Shown piece by piece: positions 35,490 through 44,801 of a DNA stretch of 64,000 bases. The stretch is taken from the NCBI RefSeq assembly GCF_000632985.1, contig NZ_CP007481.1, forward strand, positions 248,001-312,000, read 5' to 3'. This DNA comes from Neorickettsia helminthoeca str. Oregon (GTDB taxonomy: Bacteria; Pseudomonadota; Alphaproteobacteria; Rickettsiales; Anaplasmataceae). Position 1 is the stretch's first letter. Each line of letters begins with the position of its first letter. The notes beneath the pieces are model-generated. The model saw nothing but the letters and a program-made list of their open reading frames with translations. It was not told the DNA's origin and did not search any database. A program made the position numbers and the translations under genes.

Positions 35490-37076
35490 ATGAAGTGGAA
35501 AAAAATTGCTAAGAGAAAGTTACTATTAGTGAAGCTCATAATGGGTACCTATTTTCTCATTGTCTGCGGGACTCTTTTTAGTAGATGTATCATCAAGTTG
35601 GAGGTCAACAAAGCAAACTTCTCGAACAAAGTGGAATATCCACCAGTGCTATATGATCGAAATGGTGAAATTATCGCATTTAATCTTCCAACAGTTTCCG
35701 TGTATACGTTTGTGAAAAAATTACGTGGTGATCATTCAGAGATTTCTACAAAACTTGCTGAGGCACTTCTGAATACTTCTAGGCAAGAGCTTATGAAAAA
35801 ATTTGCTTCCACTGAGGGTTTTGTGTGGCTGAAGAGGTATCTTACACCTAATGAGTTGCATAGGATTCTTCTTCTAGGTATGCCCGGACTATATTTTCGT
35901 GAGGAACACAAGAGAGTATATATTTCGAGGAATCTGTTTGCACACGTACTTGGGTATGTAGACAATGATAATCTCGGGATTGCTGGATTCGAGTATTACT
36001 TGCATTCTAAGAAGAATCCTCAGACGTATAAAGATGGTGTTCATTTAAGCTTGGATTCTCGTGTACAGGCTGTTCTGCGTTCCGCAATGCAGGAAGCAAT
36101 CGAGCGTTTCGATGCAATAGGCGCTGCGGGAATCGTGATGGATGCGAATACGGGTGAAGTAATAGCACTTGTTAGTCTACCGGATTTTGATCCAAATCAT
36201 GTTCAATTATCCAGGGAAGAGGAGCGATTCAATAGAGTCTCCTTGGGAAGATATGAGTTTGGTTCAATTATGAAAATTTTCACTGTTGCGTGTGCGATGG
36301 AGAATGGTGTAATTTCAGGAGAGGACACATATGATGTAGTGACTCCACTAAAGATTAGTGGTTACACTATCAAGGACCTGTACAAGGCAAGAAAGTCCAT
36401 ATACAACGTCGCAGAAATACTCAAGTATTCGTCTAACGTTGGAATGGCACAAATTGCAATGAAGATGGGTAGCGAAGTGCAATATAATTGCTTCCAAGAG
36501 TTAGGTTTTTTCGATGATATAAAATTCGAAATTCCAGAAAAAAGTATTCCTTCCAGACCTAAGGAGAGTCGTTTAACTTCTGTGACTCTTTCGTATGGCT
36601 ATGGGTTTACTCCGACGCTTCTACATGTGATGAAAGCCACTGCAATACTCATCAATGATACGGGATGTTTACCTACCATAACCCTGCTCAAGGGAAATAA
36701 AGAAAATAATACTTGTATTCCTGTTATAAGAGAGGAGGTCCGAAAAGAAATGCGGAAGTTTATGAGAGGGGTAGTCTTAGATGGAAGCGGTAGAAGAGCG
36801 GATGCAGTAGGATATCAGGTAGGAGGCAAGACAGGGTCTTCTGAAAAGAACATCAACGGTATATATCTGAAAGATAAGAATCTTGCTTCTTTTGTTGCAG
36901 TATTTCCTATGGAGAATCCACGGTACGTGATTGGTATTAGCGTCGATGAGCCAAAATCATCTAGGGCAGTCACAGGTGGGGTTGTTTCCGCGCCGATTGC
37001 AAAAAAGGTGATCATGTATATGGCTCCGCTAATGAACATCAAACCAGTCAATGATATCAAAAGGTTGCGCAGTTAA
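35490..37076 (+). CDS. ftsI: Peptidoglycan D,D-transpeptidase, FtsI (PBP3) type
   Basis: 528-residue class B penicillin-binding protein: one N-terminal helix (LVKLIMGTYFLIVCGTLF), a dimerisation domain (PPVLYDRNGEIIAFNLP, GIAGFEYYL), then the transpeptidase with all three active-site motifs: SxxK as SIMK in RYEFGSIMKIF, SxN as SSN in LKYSSNVGMA, and KTG in GGKTGSSEK. The catalytic set is intact, so crosslinking of at least a minimal septal wall is likely. It sits 106 bp after ftsZ, favouring FtsI over the elongation enzyme MrdA. Confidence 0.87.
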   Translation: MKWKKIAKRKLLLVKLIMGTYFLIVCGTLFSRCIIKLEVNKANFSNKVEYPPVLYDRNGEIIAFNLPTVSVYTFVKKLRGDHSEISTKLAEALLNTSRQELMKKFASTEGFVWLKRYLTPNELHRILLLGMPGLYFREEHKRVYISRNLFAHVLGYVDNDNLGIAGFEYYLHSKKNPQTYKDGVHLSLDSRVQAVLRSAMQEAIERFDAIGAAGIVMDANTGEVIALVSLPDFDPNHVQLSREEERFNRVSLGRYEFGSIMKIFTVACAMENGVISGEDTYDVVTPLKISGYTIKDLYKARKSIYNVAEILKYSSNVGMAQIAMKMGSEVQYNCFQELGFFDDIKFEIPEKSIPSRPKESRLTSVTLSYGYGFTPTLLHVMKATAILINDTGCLPTITLLKGNKENNTCIPVIREEVRKEMRKFMRGVVLDGSGRRADAVGYQVGGKTGSSEKNINGIYLKDKNLASFVAVFPMENPRYVIGISVDEPKSSRAVTGGVVSAPIAKKVIMYMAPLMNIKPVNDIKRLRS

Positions 37077-37223
37077 GTTCACCCACGACTGCACATATTA
37101 GTGGTATATCTATTCGCTGTGAGATTGTTGGAGTTTCCTTATTATTTCCACGACTGAATCATCTAGTTTCCTGTTGTAAATATTTTTGGTAGTCTTTCCT
37201 TTTTGGAGGGGTATTTTTTGACA

Positions 37224-37793
37224 ATGAAAGTAATAGTTGCTGGGCATGGTTTCAATTTAGGTTCTAGTTTGTCTGAGCATATAACTGATCATCTTTCTTC
37301 GAGTGTGGAGAAATATTTTTCTCACGCTGTCAGCGGTAGAGTCTCATTGTCCAAGGTGGGTCGTCTTTTCAGTGCCGATATCGTTGTCAATGATGGCGTA
37401 CCTAATAAGCCTGTCATCAAGGCTAGTGCTGAATCCAGTGATCCATACTTAGCTGCTGATAGTGCAATCGCCCGGATTTCTGCAAAGCTGCGTCGCTATA
37501 AGCAGAAGCTAAAGGATCATAAGACCGCATCTAGATTCAATATGAAGCTCTCGCTTCATCAGCAGGATTATGAAGAGGGTGGAGTAAGGCAGTTGGTCGT
37601 GAAAGAAGAAAAAATTGAACTAAGACAGCTTTCTTTAGAGGATGCGATAATGCATATGGACTTGATATCTGCTGCAGTTTTTGTCTTTATCAACATTGAG
37701 AGCAATAGGCTCAGTATCATCCACAGGGAGGATAAGGGCGATCACATCGTGCTGCTCGACACCAACCAGACATTCAAGGAATCTGAGTCGTGA
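37224..37793 (+). CDS. hpf: Ribosome hibernation promoting factor, long form
   Basis: 189 residues from ATG 37224, 12 bp after GGAGGGG; a TTG at 37203 is also in frame. N-terminal RaiA-like domain (MKVIVAGHGFNLGSSLSEHI, AESSDPYLAADSAIARI, KLRRYKQKLKDH) and a C-terminal dimerisation domain (MHMDLISAAVFVFINIESNRLSIIHRE split over residues 140-166), the long HPF layout. Stores 70S ribosomes as dimers during starvation. Confidence 0.9.
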   Translation: MKVIVAGHGFNLGSSLSEHITDHLSSSVEKYFSHAVSGRVSLSKVGRLFSADIVVNDGVPNKPVIKASAESSDPYLAADSAIARISAKLRRYKQKLKDHKTASRFNMKLSLHQQDYEEGGVRQLVVKEEKIELRQLSLEDAIMHMDLISAAVFVFINIESNRLSIIHREDKGDHIVLLDTNQTFKESES

Positions 37794-37804
37794 TGTGTCT
37801 GTCT

Positions 37805-38986
37805 CTATTTCTGCAGGATCCTGAGACGCCTCTTTCCTACACTGATAGTGCATTGTTGTGGTAGCACGTACTCTAGCTCCGATATCTTCTGATTGTCTAT
37901 CCTGACCGCGCCGGACTTAATTAGTTGCTTGGCCTGGCTTCTGGAGGAGGCTGCTTCTATCTGTATTAGGATCTCGATGATACTTGGATCTTTTTCAGTG
38001 TAGACCTCTGGAAGCTGGGAGAAATCATGTTTTTCAAATGCCTTGATTAGGCTTTCACTTACCTTCTTTGCCGTATCAGCGCCATGACATATTTTAGTTG
38101 CCTCTGTTGCCAGGATCTTCTTTGCTTCGTTGAGCTCTGAACCCTCCAACTTGGATAATTCTTCGACTTCTTTTTTGGAAAGCTCCGTGAAGAGGTATAG
38201 GAATTTTCTTACATCTGCGTCTTCTGTATTTCTGAAATACTGCCAGTAGTCGTGTGGTGAATACAAATCAGCATCTAGCCAGACTGCTCCAGCTTCAGTT
38301 TTGCCCATTTTCTTTCCTGAGGCAGTCATGATCAATGGCACTGTCAAGCCGAATAGCTGACTACCTTTCAATTTTTTGCTCAACTCGACGCCGTTAACTA
38401 TGTTACCCCATTGATCGCTTCCGCCTATTTGAACGTTGCAACCATACAAACGATTCAGTTCAACGAAATCATAGGCTTGGAGGATCATGTAGTTAAACTC
38501 TAAGAAGCTGAGATGCGATTCCCTCTCCAATCTGCTTTTCACGCTGTCGAAGGTGAGCATCCTATTTATAGAGAAATATCTACCTATTTCACGAAGAAAG
38601 TCTATATAACTCAGGTTTTCTAACCATTCGGCATTGTTGACAAACCTCACTTCCCCAACGAGACACTTGATAATTTTACCGATTGATTCGGTATTCTTCT
38701 GTATTTCTTCCTTACTGAGCATCTGTCGCGCTTTATCCTTCCCTGATGGATCCCCAATAAGCGTCGTACCACCACCAAGTAAGATTATGACATCATGGCC
38801 ATACCTCTTGATCAGCCTAAGTAACATCAGAGGCACCAAGTGTCCCAGGTGGATACTGGATGATGTACAGTCAAAGCCTAAATAGAAGACTAACTTTCCG
38901 CCTGAGGTCACGAGCTTTGATAAAGTTTCCTCATCAGTACACTGATGGAAATAGCCTCTTTCACTTATTTCAGCCAGCATCTGCAT
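37805..38986 (-). CDS. tyrS: Tyrosyl-tRNA synthetase
   Basis: 393 residues. Class I enzyme with the HIGH-like HLGHLVP, GGGTTLIGDPSGK, QIGGSDQWGNIVNG, and the KMSKS-like KKMGKTEAG (the MGKT variant typical of bacterial TyrS). C-terminal S4 RNA-binding domain (SRSQAKQLIKSGAVRIDNQ). Converges on hpf with a 12-bp gap. Confidence 0.96.
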   Translation of the reverse strand: MQMLAEISERGYFHQCTDEETLSKLVTSGGKLVFYLGFDCTSSSIHLGHLVPLMLLRLIKRYGHDVIILLGGGTTLIGDPSGKDKARQMLSKEEIQKNTESIGKIIKCLVGEVRFVNNAEWLENLSYIDFLREIGRYFSINRMLTFDSVKSRLERESHLSFLEFNYMILQAYDFVELNRLYGCNVQIGGSDQWGNIVNGVELSKKLKGSQLFGLTVPLIMTASGKKMGKTEAGAVWLDADLYSPHDYWQYFRNTEDADVRKFLYLFTELSKKEVEELSKLEGSELNEAKKILATEATKICHGADTAKKVSESLIKAFEKHDFSQLPEVYTEKDPSIIEILIQIEAASSRSQAKQLIKSGAVRIDNQKISELEYVLPQQCTISVGKRRLRILQK

Positions 38987-39014
38987 TAGTTAGAGAAGAA
39001 CATGGAAAGTACTA

Positions 39015-39473
39015 TCAACCGTGTTTTACCAGGTACTGTTGAAGGCCAAGGGATTTTATCAAAGATAGCTGATGTTCCAGCCACTCGACATGCCCTTCTT
39101 CATCTTTTAACAACGTTCTTATCAAAGAGGCGCTTCCGAAGTCTTTATGCGCTTCCAGATACGCAATGGCCTCATTGTATAAATTTACTGCGTCACATTC
39201 CAGCTTTAGATCTTTCTCAAGCATTCCTTCGACTGTTGGAGACAATGGTCCCATATCTCTGTAACTGATTTTTGGTAAACCTTTGCAATATAATATTCTA
39301 TCGATTAGGGAATCTGCGTGCTGCATTTCCTCTATGGAGTGCTCTCTAAGAGCTTTGGAGAGGCTTAGAAAACCCATATCCTTGAACATCTTGGAATGAA
39401 CAAAGTACTGATTGATAGCTAATAGCTCATTAGCTAAAGCTTCGTTCAGTTTCACTACTGGCGAAAAATTCAT
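39015..39473 (-). CDS. bfr: Bacterioferritin
   Basis: 152-residue four-helix ferritin. Ferroxidase ligands: NELLAINQYFVHSKMF (Glu18 region), EHSIEEMQHADSL (Glu, His) and LLKDEEGHVEWLEHQL (Glu, His). The heme-ligand Met position in HSKMFKDMGF looks filled. Stores iron and limits Fenton chemistry; links to the iron permease and iscRS at the left edge. Confidence 0.94.
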   Translation of the reverse strand: MNFSPVVKLNEALANELLAINQYFVHSKMFKDMGFLSLSKALREHSIEEMQHADSLIDRILYCKGLPKISYRDMGPLSPTVEGMLEKDLKLECDAVNLYNEAIAYLEAHKDFGSASLIRTLLKDEEGHVEWLEHQLSLIKSLGLQQYLVKHG

Positions 39474-39583
39474 CTACAAACCCACGATACGACAACAGTA
39501 CTCATTGTAATAGAAGTCTTTCTGCCTTCCTAGTATACCTTACCAGAATATCTAGCTTATCTGATCAAACCCTATGTCTCTCC

Positions 39584-42049
39584 TTATCCGATAGAGGCAT
39601 CCGAATTTGTATCTGGCCAAACATCAGTAGAGATTTGCACTGGTTGTCTGGATAATGTAAATGTAAAGGCCTCAGATACCGTGGAAACCGGGATAATTTT
39701 AATTGCACTTTTAACAGATTTAGGGATATCAACAAGATCTTTTTCATTACTTTTCGGGATTAATACTGTTTCTATACCACCACGTACTGCGGCTAGGAGT
39801 TTCTCTTTTAATCCACCAATCTCCATTACTTTACCTCTCAAGCTTACCTCTCCTGTCATTGCGACTGTCGAGCAGACCGGTATTCCTGTCATCACTGAGA
39901 CTATCGAGGTACATATAGCGACTCCTGCCGACGGACCGTCCTTTGATGTTGCGCCCTCTGGGACATGTAGATGTATATCCTTGCTTTTGAAAAACTTGGA
40001 TGTAAATCCAAACTTATTACAATTGGAACAGACGAAACTATAGGCTGCCTGGATCGACTCCTGCATGACCTCACCAAGCTTACCTGTGGATCGTATTTCA
40101 CCCTTTCCTGGAAGCAACACTGCCTCTATAGTGATTAGATCTCCCCCAGTTTGTGTATATGCCAGACCAGTTGTCATGCCTACTAAGTTCTGCGTCTCAG
40201 CGGTACCGAAATTATATTTTGACACACCTGCATATTTTTTCAGGTTTTTTGTCGATATATTGATACCAGATTTAACATTCTTTTCTATACTCAACTGTTT
40301 GACCGCTTTTCGCATCAAATTAGCAAGTTCCCTCTTTAGACTTCTTACCCCACTTTCTCTTGTGTACTGCCTTATTAAGGCCTTCAATGCGTCCCGAGAG
40401 ATACTCCACTCACCCTTTTTCAATCCGTGTTCTTTTCTCAGTTTTGCTATCAGATAATTAGAGGCTATTTCTACCTTTTCTTCTTCGGAATAGGCTTCCA
40501 GTCTTATTATTTCGAGACGGTCTAATAGGGCTGGAATCATATTCAGGCTATTCGCAGTTGCAACGAACATGACATTACTTAAATCGTATTCGACTTCGAG
40601 ATAGTGATCCACGAAGTGCGCATTTTGTTCAGGATCTAATACCTCGAGTAATGCGAACGCTGGATCGCTTCTGAAATCCATGGACATTTTATCTATTTCG
40701 TCTAACAGGAAGACTGGGTTAGAAAGCTTTGCCTTTTTCATGTGCTGAATTATTTTTCCAGGCATTGCACCTATATAGGTTCTCCTGTGGCCTTTAATTT
40801 CGGACTCATCTCTGATCCCGCCGAGCGACATTCTTACGAATGGACGTCCAGTAGCTTCAGCGATTGCCTGTGCTAGAGATGTTTTTCCGACCCCTGGTGG
40901 ACCAACTAGGCATAATATTGATCCCTTTAGAGATTTTGTACGATTTTGTACTGCTAGGTATTCTATAATACGCTCTTTGACCTTTTCCATGCCGTAGTGA
41001 CTAGCTTTCAGTATTGTTTCTGATGCTGAAAGATCTGCGATCATCTTCCCCTTTTTCCCCCATGGAAGGGAGATTATCCAGTCTATGTAATTCCTTACTA
41101 CAGTCGCCTCTGCAGACAGTGGTACCATAGTTTTTAATTTTCTTAATTCCTTTAATACCTTTTCCTTTGCCTCTGCAGAGAGCTTTATATTGTTTACTTT
41201 TTTTTCTAAATCAGTGATCTCATCATATTCCCCACCTTCTTTTTCGTACAACTCCTTAGTGATTGTCTTGAGTTGTTCATTGAGCAAGTATACCTTGTGT
41301 GACTTTTTAATCTGGCTTTCAGTTTTTTCCTTGATCTGCTGCTTTATTTGTAACACGCCGAGCTCTTTCTCCAGGAAAACATGCACCTTTTTTACTCGCT
41401 CTCTGAGGTTTATGGTTTCCAAGATTTCCTGTTTTTCAGACAGTTTTAGACTTATACTTGCCGTAATTAGATCGACTACTCTACTAGTAGAGTCTATTTG
41501 CGATACGAGTCCAATGATTTCATCCGGTATTGTTTCACTGAGTTTGACACATTTCTCAAAATCCTGAATGATTTCCCTTCGATAAGCCTCGATATCGAGA
41601 CCGGTAGTCTTATCTTCTTCTACCGCTACGATTTGCGCTTCTAGGATACCTCCATTTTTTTTGAAGGACAGCACTTTCGCGCGTGATTCAACGATTACCA
41701 TGAGCTTGATACCTCCATCTTGGAGGTTGATTTTTGGTTCAGCAATCCTTGCTATGACGCCTATCTTATATAGATCTTTTCCTTCTGGTATTTCCTTTTT
41801 TGGATCTTTCTGTGCCACAAGCAAGATCTTACCAGCTCCATCAGAAGAGTCTGCAATTGCTTTATCCATAGCTTTTATAGAAGCTTTCCTTCCCACGAAT
41901 ATCGGAAGATAATCCCCAGGGAAAAAGATCACCTCTCTCAGAGGTAATACTGGAACAAGAAGTTCCTTAGAATCTATTTCCAGATTCACATCTTCATCAG
42001 GATCGCTGTCCATCCTGAGATCATTGCTATCTAACTCTTCTTTAGACAT
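39584..42049 (-). CDS. lon: ATP-dependent protease Lon
   Basis: 821 residues, standard LonA. N-terminal substrate domain (LPVLPLREVIFFPG-type VPVLPLREVIFFPGD), AAA module with CLVGPPGVGKTSLAQAIAEA (Walker A) and VFLLDEIDKM, and the protease domain with catalytic Ser707 (KDGPSAGVA) and Lys750 (GGLKEKLLAAVRGG). Degrades damaged and regulatory proteins. Promoter region has TTGAAT-N16-TATATA upstream on the minus strand. Confidence 0.97.
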   Translation of the reverse strand: MSKEELDSNDLRMDSDPDEDVNLEIDSKELLVPVLPLREVIFFPGDYLPIFVGRKASIKAMDKAIADSSDGAGKILLVAQKDPKKEIPEGKDLYKIGVIARIAEPKINLQDGGIKLMVIVESRAKVLSFKKNGGILEAQIVAVEEDKTTGLDIEAYRREIIQDFEKCVKLSETIPDEIIGLVSQIDSTSRVVDLITASISLKLSEKQEILETINLRERVKKVHVFLEKELGVLQIKQQIKEKTESQIKKSHKVYLLNEQLKTITKELYEKEGGEYDEITDLEKKVNNIKLSAEAKEKVLKELRKLKTMVPLSAEATVVRNYIDWIISLPWGKKGKMIADLSASETILKASHYGMEKVKERIIEYLAVQNRTKSLKGSILCLVGPPGVGKTSLAQAIAEATGRPFVRMSLGGIRDESEIKGHRRTYIGAMPGKIIQHMKKAKLSNPVFLLDEIDKMSMDFRSDPAFALLEVLDPEQNAHFVDHYLEVEYDLSNVMFVATANSLNMIPALLDRLEIIRLEAYSEEEKVEIASNYLIAKLRKEHGLKKGEWSISRDALKALIRQYTRESGVRSLKRELANLMRKAVKQLSIEKNVKSGINISTKNLKKYAGVSKYNFGTAETQNLVGMTTGLAYTQTGGDLITIEAVLLPGKGEIRSTGKLGEVMQESIQAAYSFVCSNCNKFGFTSKFFKSKDIHLHVPEGATSKDGPSAGVAICTSIVSVMTGIPVCSTVAMTGEVSLRGKVMEIGGLKEKLLAAVRGGIETVLIPKSNEKDLVDIPKSVKSAIKIIPVSTVSEAFTFTLSRQPVQISTDVWPDTNSDASIG

Positions 42050-42104
42050 GACGAAATTCTACCGATCTACCTGATATATAATTGTTAAAATCTTGTATTC
42101 AAGC

Positions 42105-42686
42105 TCATAAGCTGTGATTATACAGTCTAATTCCTGCAATACCAGCTTTTTTATGTGGACGCTTTAGTAGCCGTATATTTGATTTTGATGTTCCACCAAG
42201 GGCAAAGATATTTATCTTACGCGTAAGATAGCAGTGTTTGATAAACCTCAGGTGACCTATTGTCTTGGTTTTAGAATCCTTGCTCGTGAAAACCGGTGAA
42301 TAGAGTGCTGCATCCAAATTTGCGGACTGTATTTCAAAATTTCTCCTTAGGCTGTGGGATGCGGCGCTTACGAACCATCTTCCATGAGTTAAATTCTTCC
42401 ATTTTTTCATTTTATGGAAGTCTGCGTCCCTAAGATGGATCCCTGATGCGTGAGACTCGATTGCGATTGGTAGATCACCGGCCACAACGAAAAAAAGATT
42501 GAGTCTTCTGCATTGCCTGGATAGCCAAAACGCAATATTTTTCCTATGTGGATGCTCATAGCTCCTCAGAAGGACGATACTTTCGCGAGGAAAACGATTT
42601 AAGGTATATTCTATATTTCGCAGAGCAACCTCATCAACGATGAACAGCCATCTAAACAAATGGGAATACCGTTTAAGTAGCATCAA
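42105..42686 (-). CDS. ThiE/TenI-like barrel protein
   Basis: 193 residues with the thiamine-phosphate-synthase fold pattern: GIHLRDADF, WFVSAASHSL in place of the 'SxHS' motif, ALYSPVFTSKDSKTK, INIFALGGTSKSNI. The phosphate-binding and Mg motifs are only partly kept, so it may be a TenI-like relative or an altered ThiE. Overlaps hemJ by 4 bp, a likely operon pair. Confidence 0.65.
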   Translation of the reverse strand: MMLLKRYSHLFRWLFIVDEVALRNIEYTLNRFPRESIVLLRSYEHPHRKNIAFWLSRQCRRLNLFFVVAGDLPIAIESHASGIHLRDADFHKMKKWKNLTHGRWFVSAASHSLRRNFEIQSANLDAALYSPVFTSKDSKTKTIGHLRFIKHCYLTRKINIFALGGTSKSNIRLLKRPHKKAGIAGIRLYNHSL

Positions 42687-43114
42687 AATGGTTTTATCAC
42701 CGCCAGGATCACAATAATGATGAATGAAATAGTGACAGACTCATTTAGAAGCTTGAAAAACCCACTCGGATGATGATTTCTTCCCTCACGGAATGCGACT
42801 AGGCATCTCCAGAAAAATATGTGTAGTAAGACCAAGATACCGACGAAAATGAACTTCAGATGCAGCCACAGGCTCACAATGTGACCCGTAGCCAAAGCTA
42901 GTATTAACCCTAAGGAAAGAGATGCAACCATAGCGGGTGTCATGATGTAGTAGAACAGCCTTCGCTCCATTATACGGAGAATATGATCCACATCGCTACC
43001 AACCGATACGGTTGCATGATACACAAACAGCCTTGGAAGGTAAAAGAGCCCCACCATCCACATAGTCACGGTGATTAGGTGAAGCGCTTCGAGCCAATCA
43101 GAATCAATATACAT
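42683..43114 (-). CDS. hemJ: Protoporphyrinogen IX oxidase HemJ
   Basis: 143 residues, four membrane helices. HemJ (UPF0093) pattern: WLEALHLITVTMWMVGLFYLPRLFVYH (split at length) with the conserved early His, ERRLFYYIMTPAM, LWLHLKFIFVGILVLLH with the conserved His/Lys. Oxidises protoporphyrinogen in heme synthesis in alphaproteobacteria lacking HemY/HemG. Confidence 0.9.
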   Translation of the reverse strand: MYIDSDWLEALHLITVTMWMVGLFYLPRLFVYHATVSVGSDVDHILRIMERRLFYYIMTPAMVASLSLGLILALATGHIVSLWLHLKFIFVGILVLLHIFFWRCLVAFREGRNHHPSGFFKLLNESVTISFIIIVILAVIKPF

Positions 43115-43135
43115 AAGATGCTCTGGAAGAAAATT

Positions 43136-44548
43136 CTAAACGCTGTAATACTTGATAAACTCGATAGGTACCGGATGTTTCATTAACTCCTCTATATCTT
43201 CAGTCTTTAATGCTATATATGCATCAATCTGTGCATTTGTGAAGACGTTCCCTTCAAGTAGAAAATCTCTATTTTTATCTAACGATACCAGCGCTTCCTC
43301 CAATGATCTACATAGAGAGATGCTACCATCAGCTGACTTCTTAAGTTCTGCCGTCGCTGATTCCGGTGTGATCTTTTCGTTTATACCTGCTATCCCCGCC
43401 ATGAGTAGAGCACTAGTACCAAGGTAAGGATTAGTACCTGCATCTGGGAATCTTACTTCTACCCTTTTCGCTGAAGGTTCTCCTCCAGGGGAGTGAGGAA
43501 TCCTAATAGCCGCCGAGCGACTGAGTGGAGAACAATCTAAATTGCACGGTGCTTCGTATCCGGGAATAAGGCGCTTATAACTGTTTGTTAAAGGGTTGAG
43601 AATGGCGTTCAGCGCCTTGCCATATTTTATGACTCCGCCGATATAGTATGTGCATAATTCAGAGACATCACCCCTTGAGTTATCCGGCGCAAATAAGTTC
43701 CGATCACCTTTCCACAAAGAGGTATGTATATGCATCCCATTACCATTGTCGTTCTTGAACGGTTTTGGCATAAATGTCGCAGACTTACCATAAGAGCTAG
43801 CGACATTGTGTATGACATGCTTACATTTCTGCGCATTATCTGAGGTTTTTACGGCTTCCCCGTATTGGAAGCTGATTTCACACTGTGACGATGCAACTTC
43901 ATGATGATGTAAAAGAGGTTTCACTTTTACCTCTTTGAGTGTTTCTAATATTTCTGCGCGTATATCATTTAGCGAATCAGAAGGCTGACTTGCTAGGTAA
44001 CAGCTTTTTCTTTGGTTCCGATGACCATGGTTATTATATTCATATCTTTTTCCGGAATTGTATGAACCTTCGGCTGAATCTAACTCGAAGAAAGCCCCAT
44101 TATCCCTAACAGCGAATCTCGCATCGTCCAGTACAAAGAACTCCATTTCGAAGCCAAAGTAGCTTTTATCCGCTATTCCAGTACTCCTGAGAAACTGCAT
44201 AGCCTTCCTCGCTGTTGCACGCGGGTTATGATCATAAAGGTTGTTTCCGTTTGGTTCTACGACATCGCAGAGGATGCAGAGTGTGGGCTGTGCAGCAAAC
44301 GGGTCCAGAAAAGAAGTTCCTGCTTCCAAATCTGGGATCAGTAACATATCAGATTTCCCCACACTGCTCCAGCCTGGAACAGATGAGCCATCAAACGAAA
44401 CCCCATTTGTGAGGGTTTTTTCAGTCACGCTATCACTGTGGTGTGTAATGTGTAGAAACTTCCCCGAAACCGAAGTGAATCTAAAATCAACTAGTTTAAT
44501 TTCATTTTTTGTTATGAATTCCAACAAAGAAACAACCCTGCTATCCAT
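43136..44548 (-). CDS. glnA: Glutamine synthetase, type I
   Basis: 470 residues. Catalytic blocks present: FDGSSVPGW, GFEMEFFVLDD, NGNGMHIHTSLWK, NPLTNSYKRLIPGYEAP, RSAAIRIPHS and RVEVRFPD. Unusual point: where beta-type GSI enzymes carry the adenylylation segment DKNLYDLPPEE, this protein runs AGINEKITPESATAELKKSA straight into SLEEALVSLDKNRDFL, so the target Tyr is missing. Activity is then probably not switched by GlnE. Neither glnB nor glnE is adjacent. Expression may be set by the palindromic promoter upstream. Confidence 0.96.
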   Translation of the reverse strand: MDSRVVSLLEFITKNEIKLVDFRFTSVSGKFLHITHHSDSVTEKTLTNGVSFDGSSVPGWSSVGKSDMLLIPDLEAGTSFLDPFAAQPTLCILCDVVEPNGNNLYDHNPRATARKAMQFLRSTGIADKSYFGFEMEFFVLDDARFAVRDNGAFFELDSAEGSYNSGKRYEYNNHGHRNQRKSCYLASQPSDSLNDIRAEILETLKEVKVKPLLHHHEVASSQCEISFQYGEAVKTSDNAQKCKHVIHNVASSYGKSATFMPKPFKNDNGNGMHIHTSLWKGDRNLFAPDNSRGDVSELCTYYIGGVIKYGKALNAILNPLTNSYKRLIPGYEAPCNLDCSPLSRSAAIRIPHSPGGEPSAKRVEVRFPDAGTNPYLGTSALLMAGIAGINEKITPESATAELKKSADGSISLCRSLEEALVSLDKNRDFLLEGNVFTNAQIDAYIALKTEDIEELMKHPVPIEFIKYYSV

Positions 44549-44568
44549 TATTTGTAAGAGCCGGAAAG

Positions 44569-44608
44569 GAATAAGTACAATTGTATTATTCGTTTACTCA
44601 TTGTGCAA
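44569..44608 (-). promoter_or_regulatory. glnA promoter with palindrome over the -10
   Basis: On the minus strand: TTGCAC (44608-44603), 17-bp spacer, TACAAT (44585-44580). The -10 lies inside the perfect palindrome TACAATTGTA, which is flanked by GAATAA and TTATTC to make a near-palindrome over 44569-44591. A protein bound here would block RNA polymerase. The -10 is about 30 bp upstream of the ATG. Confidence 0.6.
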
Positions 44609-44748
44609 TCTATTCCAGTTGGCTCTTTCCTAGAAATTTATCTTTACTTTTTAAAAGCGCGGAATAAGCTTTTTAGTAAAATTGTGTTTTTGAACATCAT
44701 CTTTACCTTGTGTGCAGAAACTTGTATTCTAGTCGTGATTTTCTGAGA

Positions 44749-44763
44749 ATCAGATGTTCTGAT
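44749..44763 (+). promoter_or_regulatory. Dyad upstream of nrdR
   Basis: ATCAGA-tgt-TCTGAT, a perfect 6-3-6 inverted repeat 38 bp before the nrdR ATG. No good -10 follows directly. It does not match the known NrdR-box consensus that I recall. Confidence 0.3.
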
Positions 44764-44801
44764 GCTAGGGCATCGAGTTTGGTGTATTCGTTTTCCAATA
44801 T

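Noticed and set aside
39002-39268. 88-codon plus-strand ORF
   Set aside because: Antisense to bfr, which carries all ferroxidase ligands.
41190-41567. 125-codon plus-strand ORF
   Set aside because: Antisense shadow of lon.
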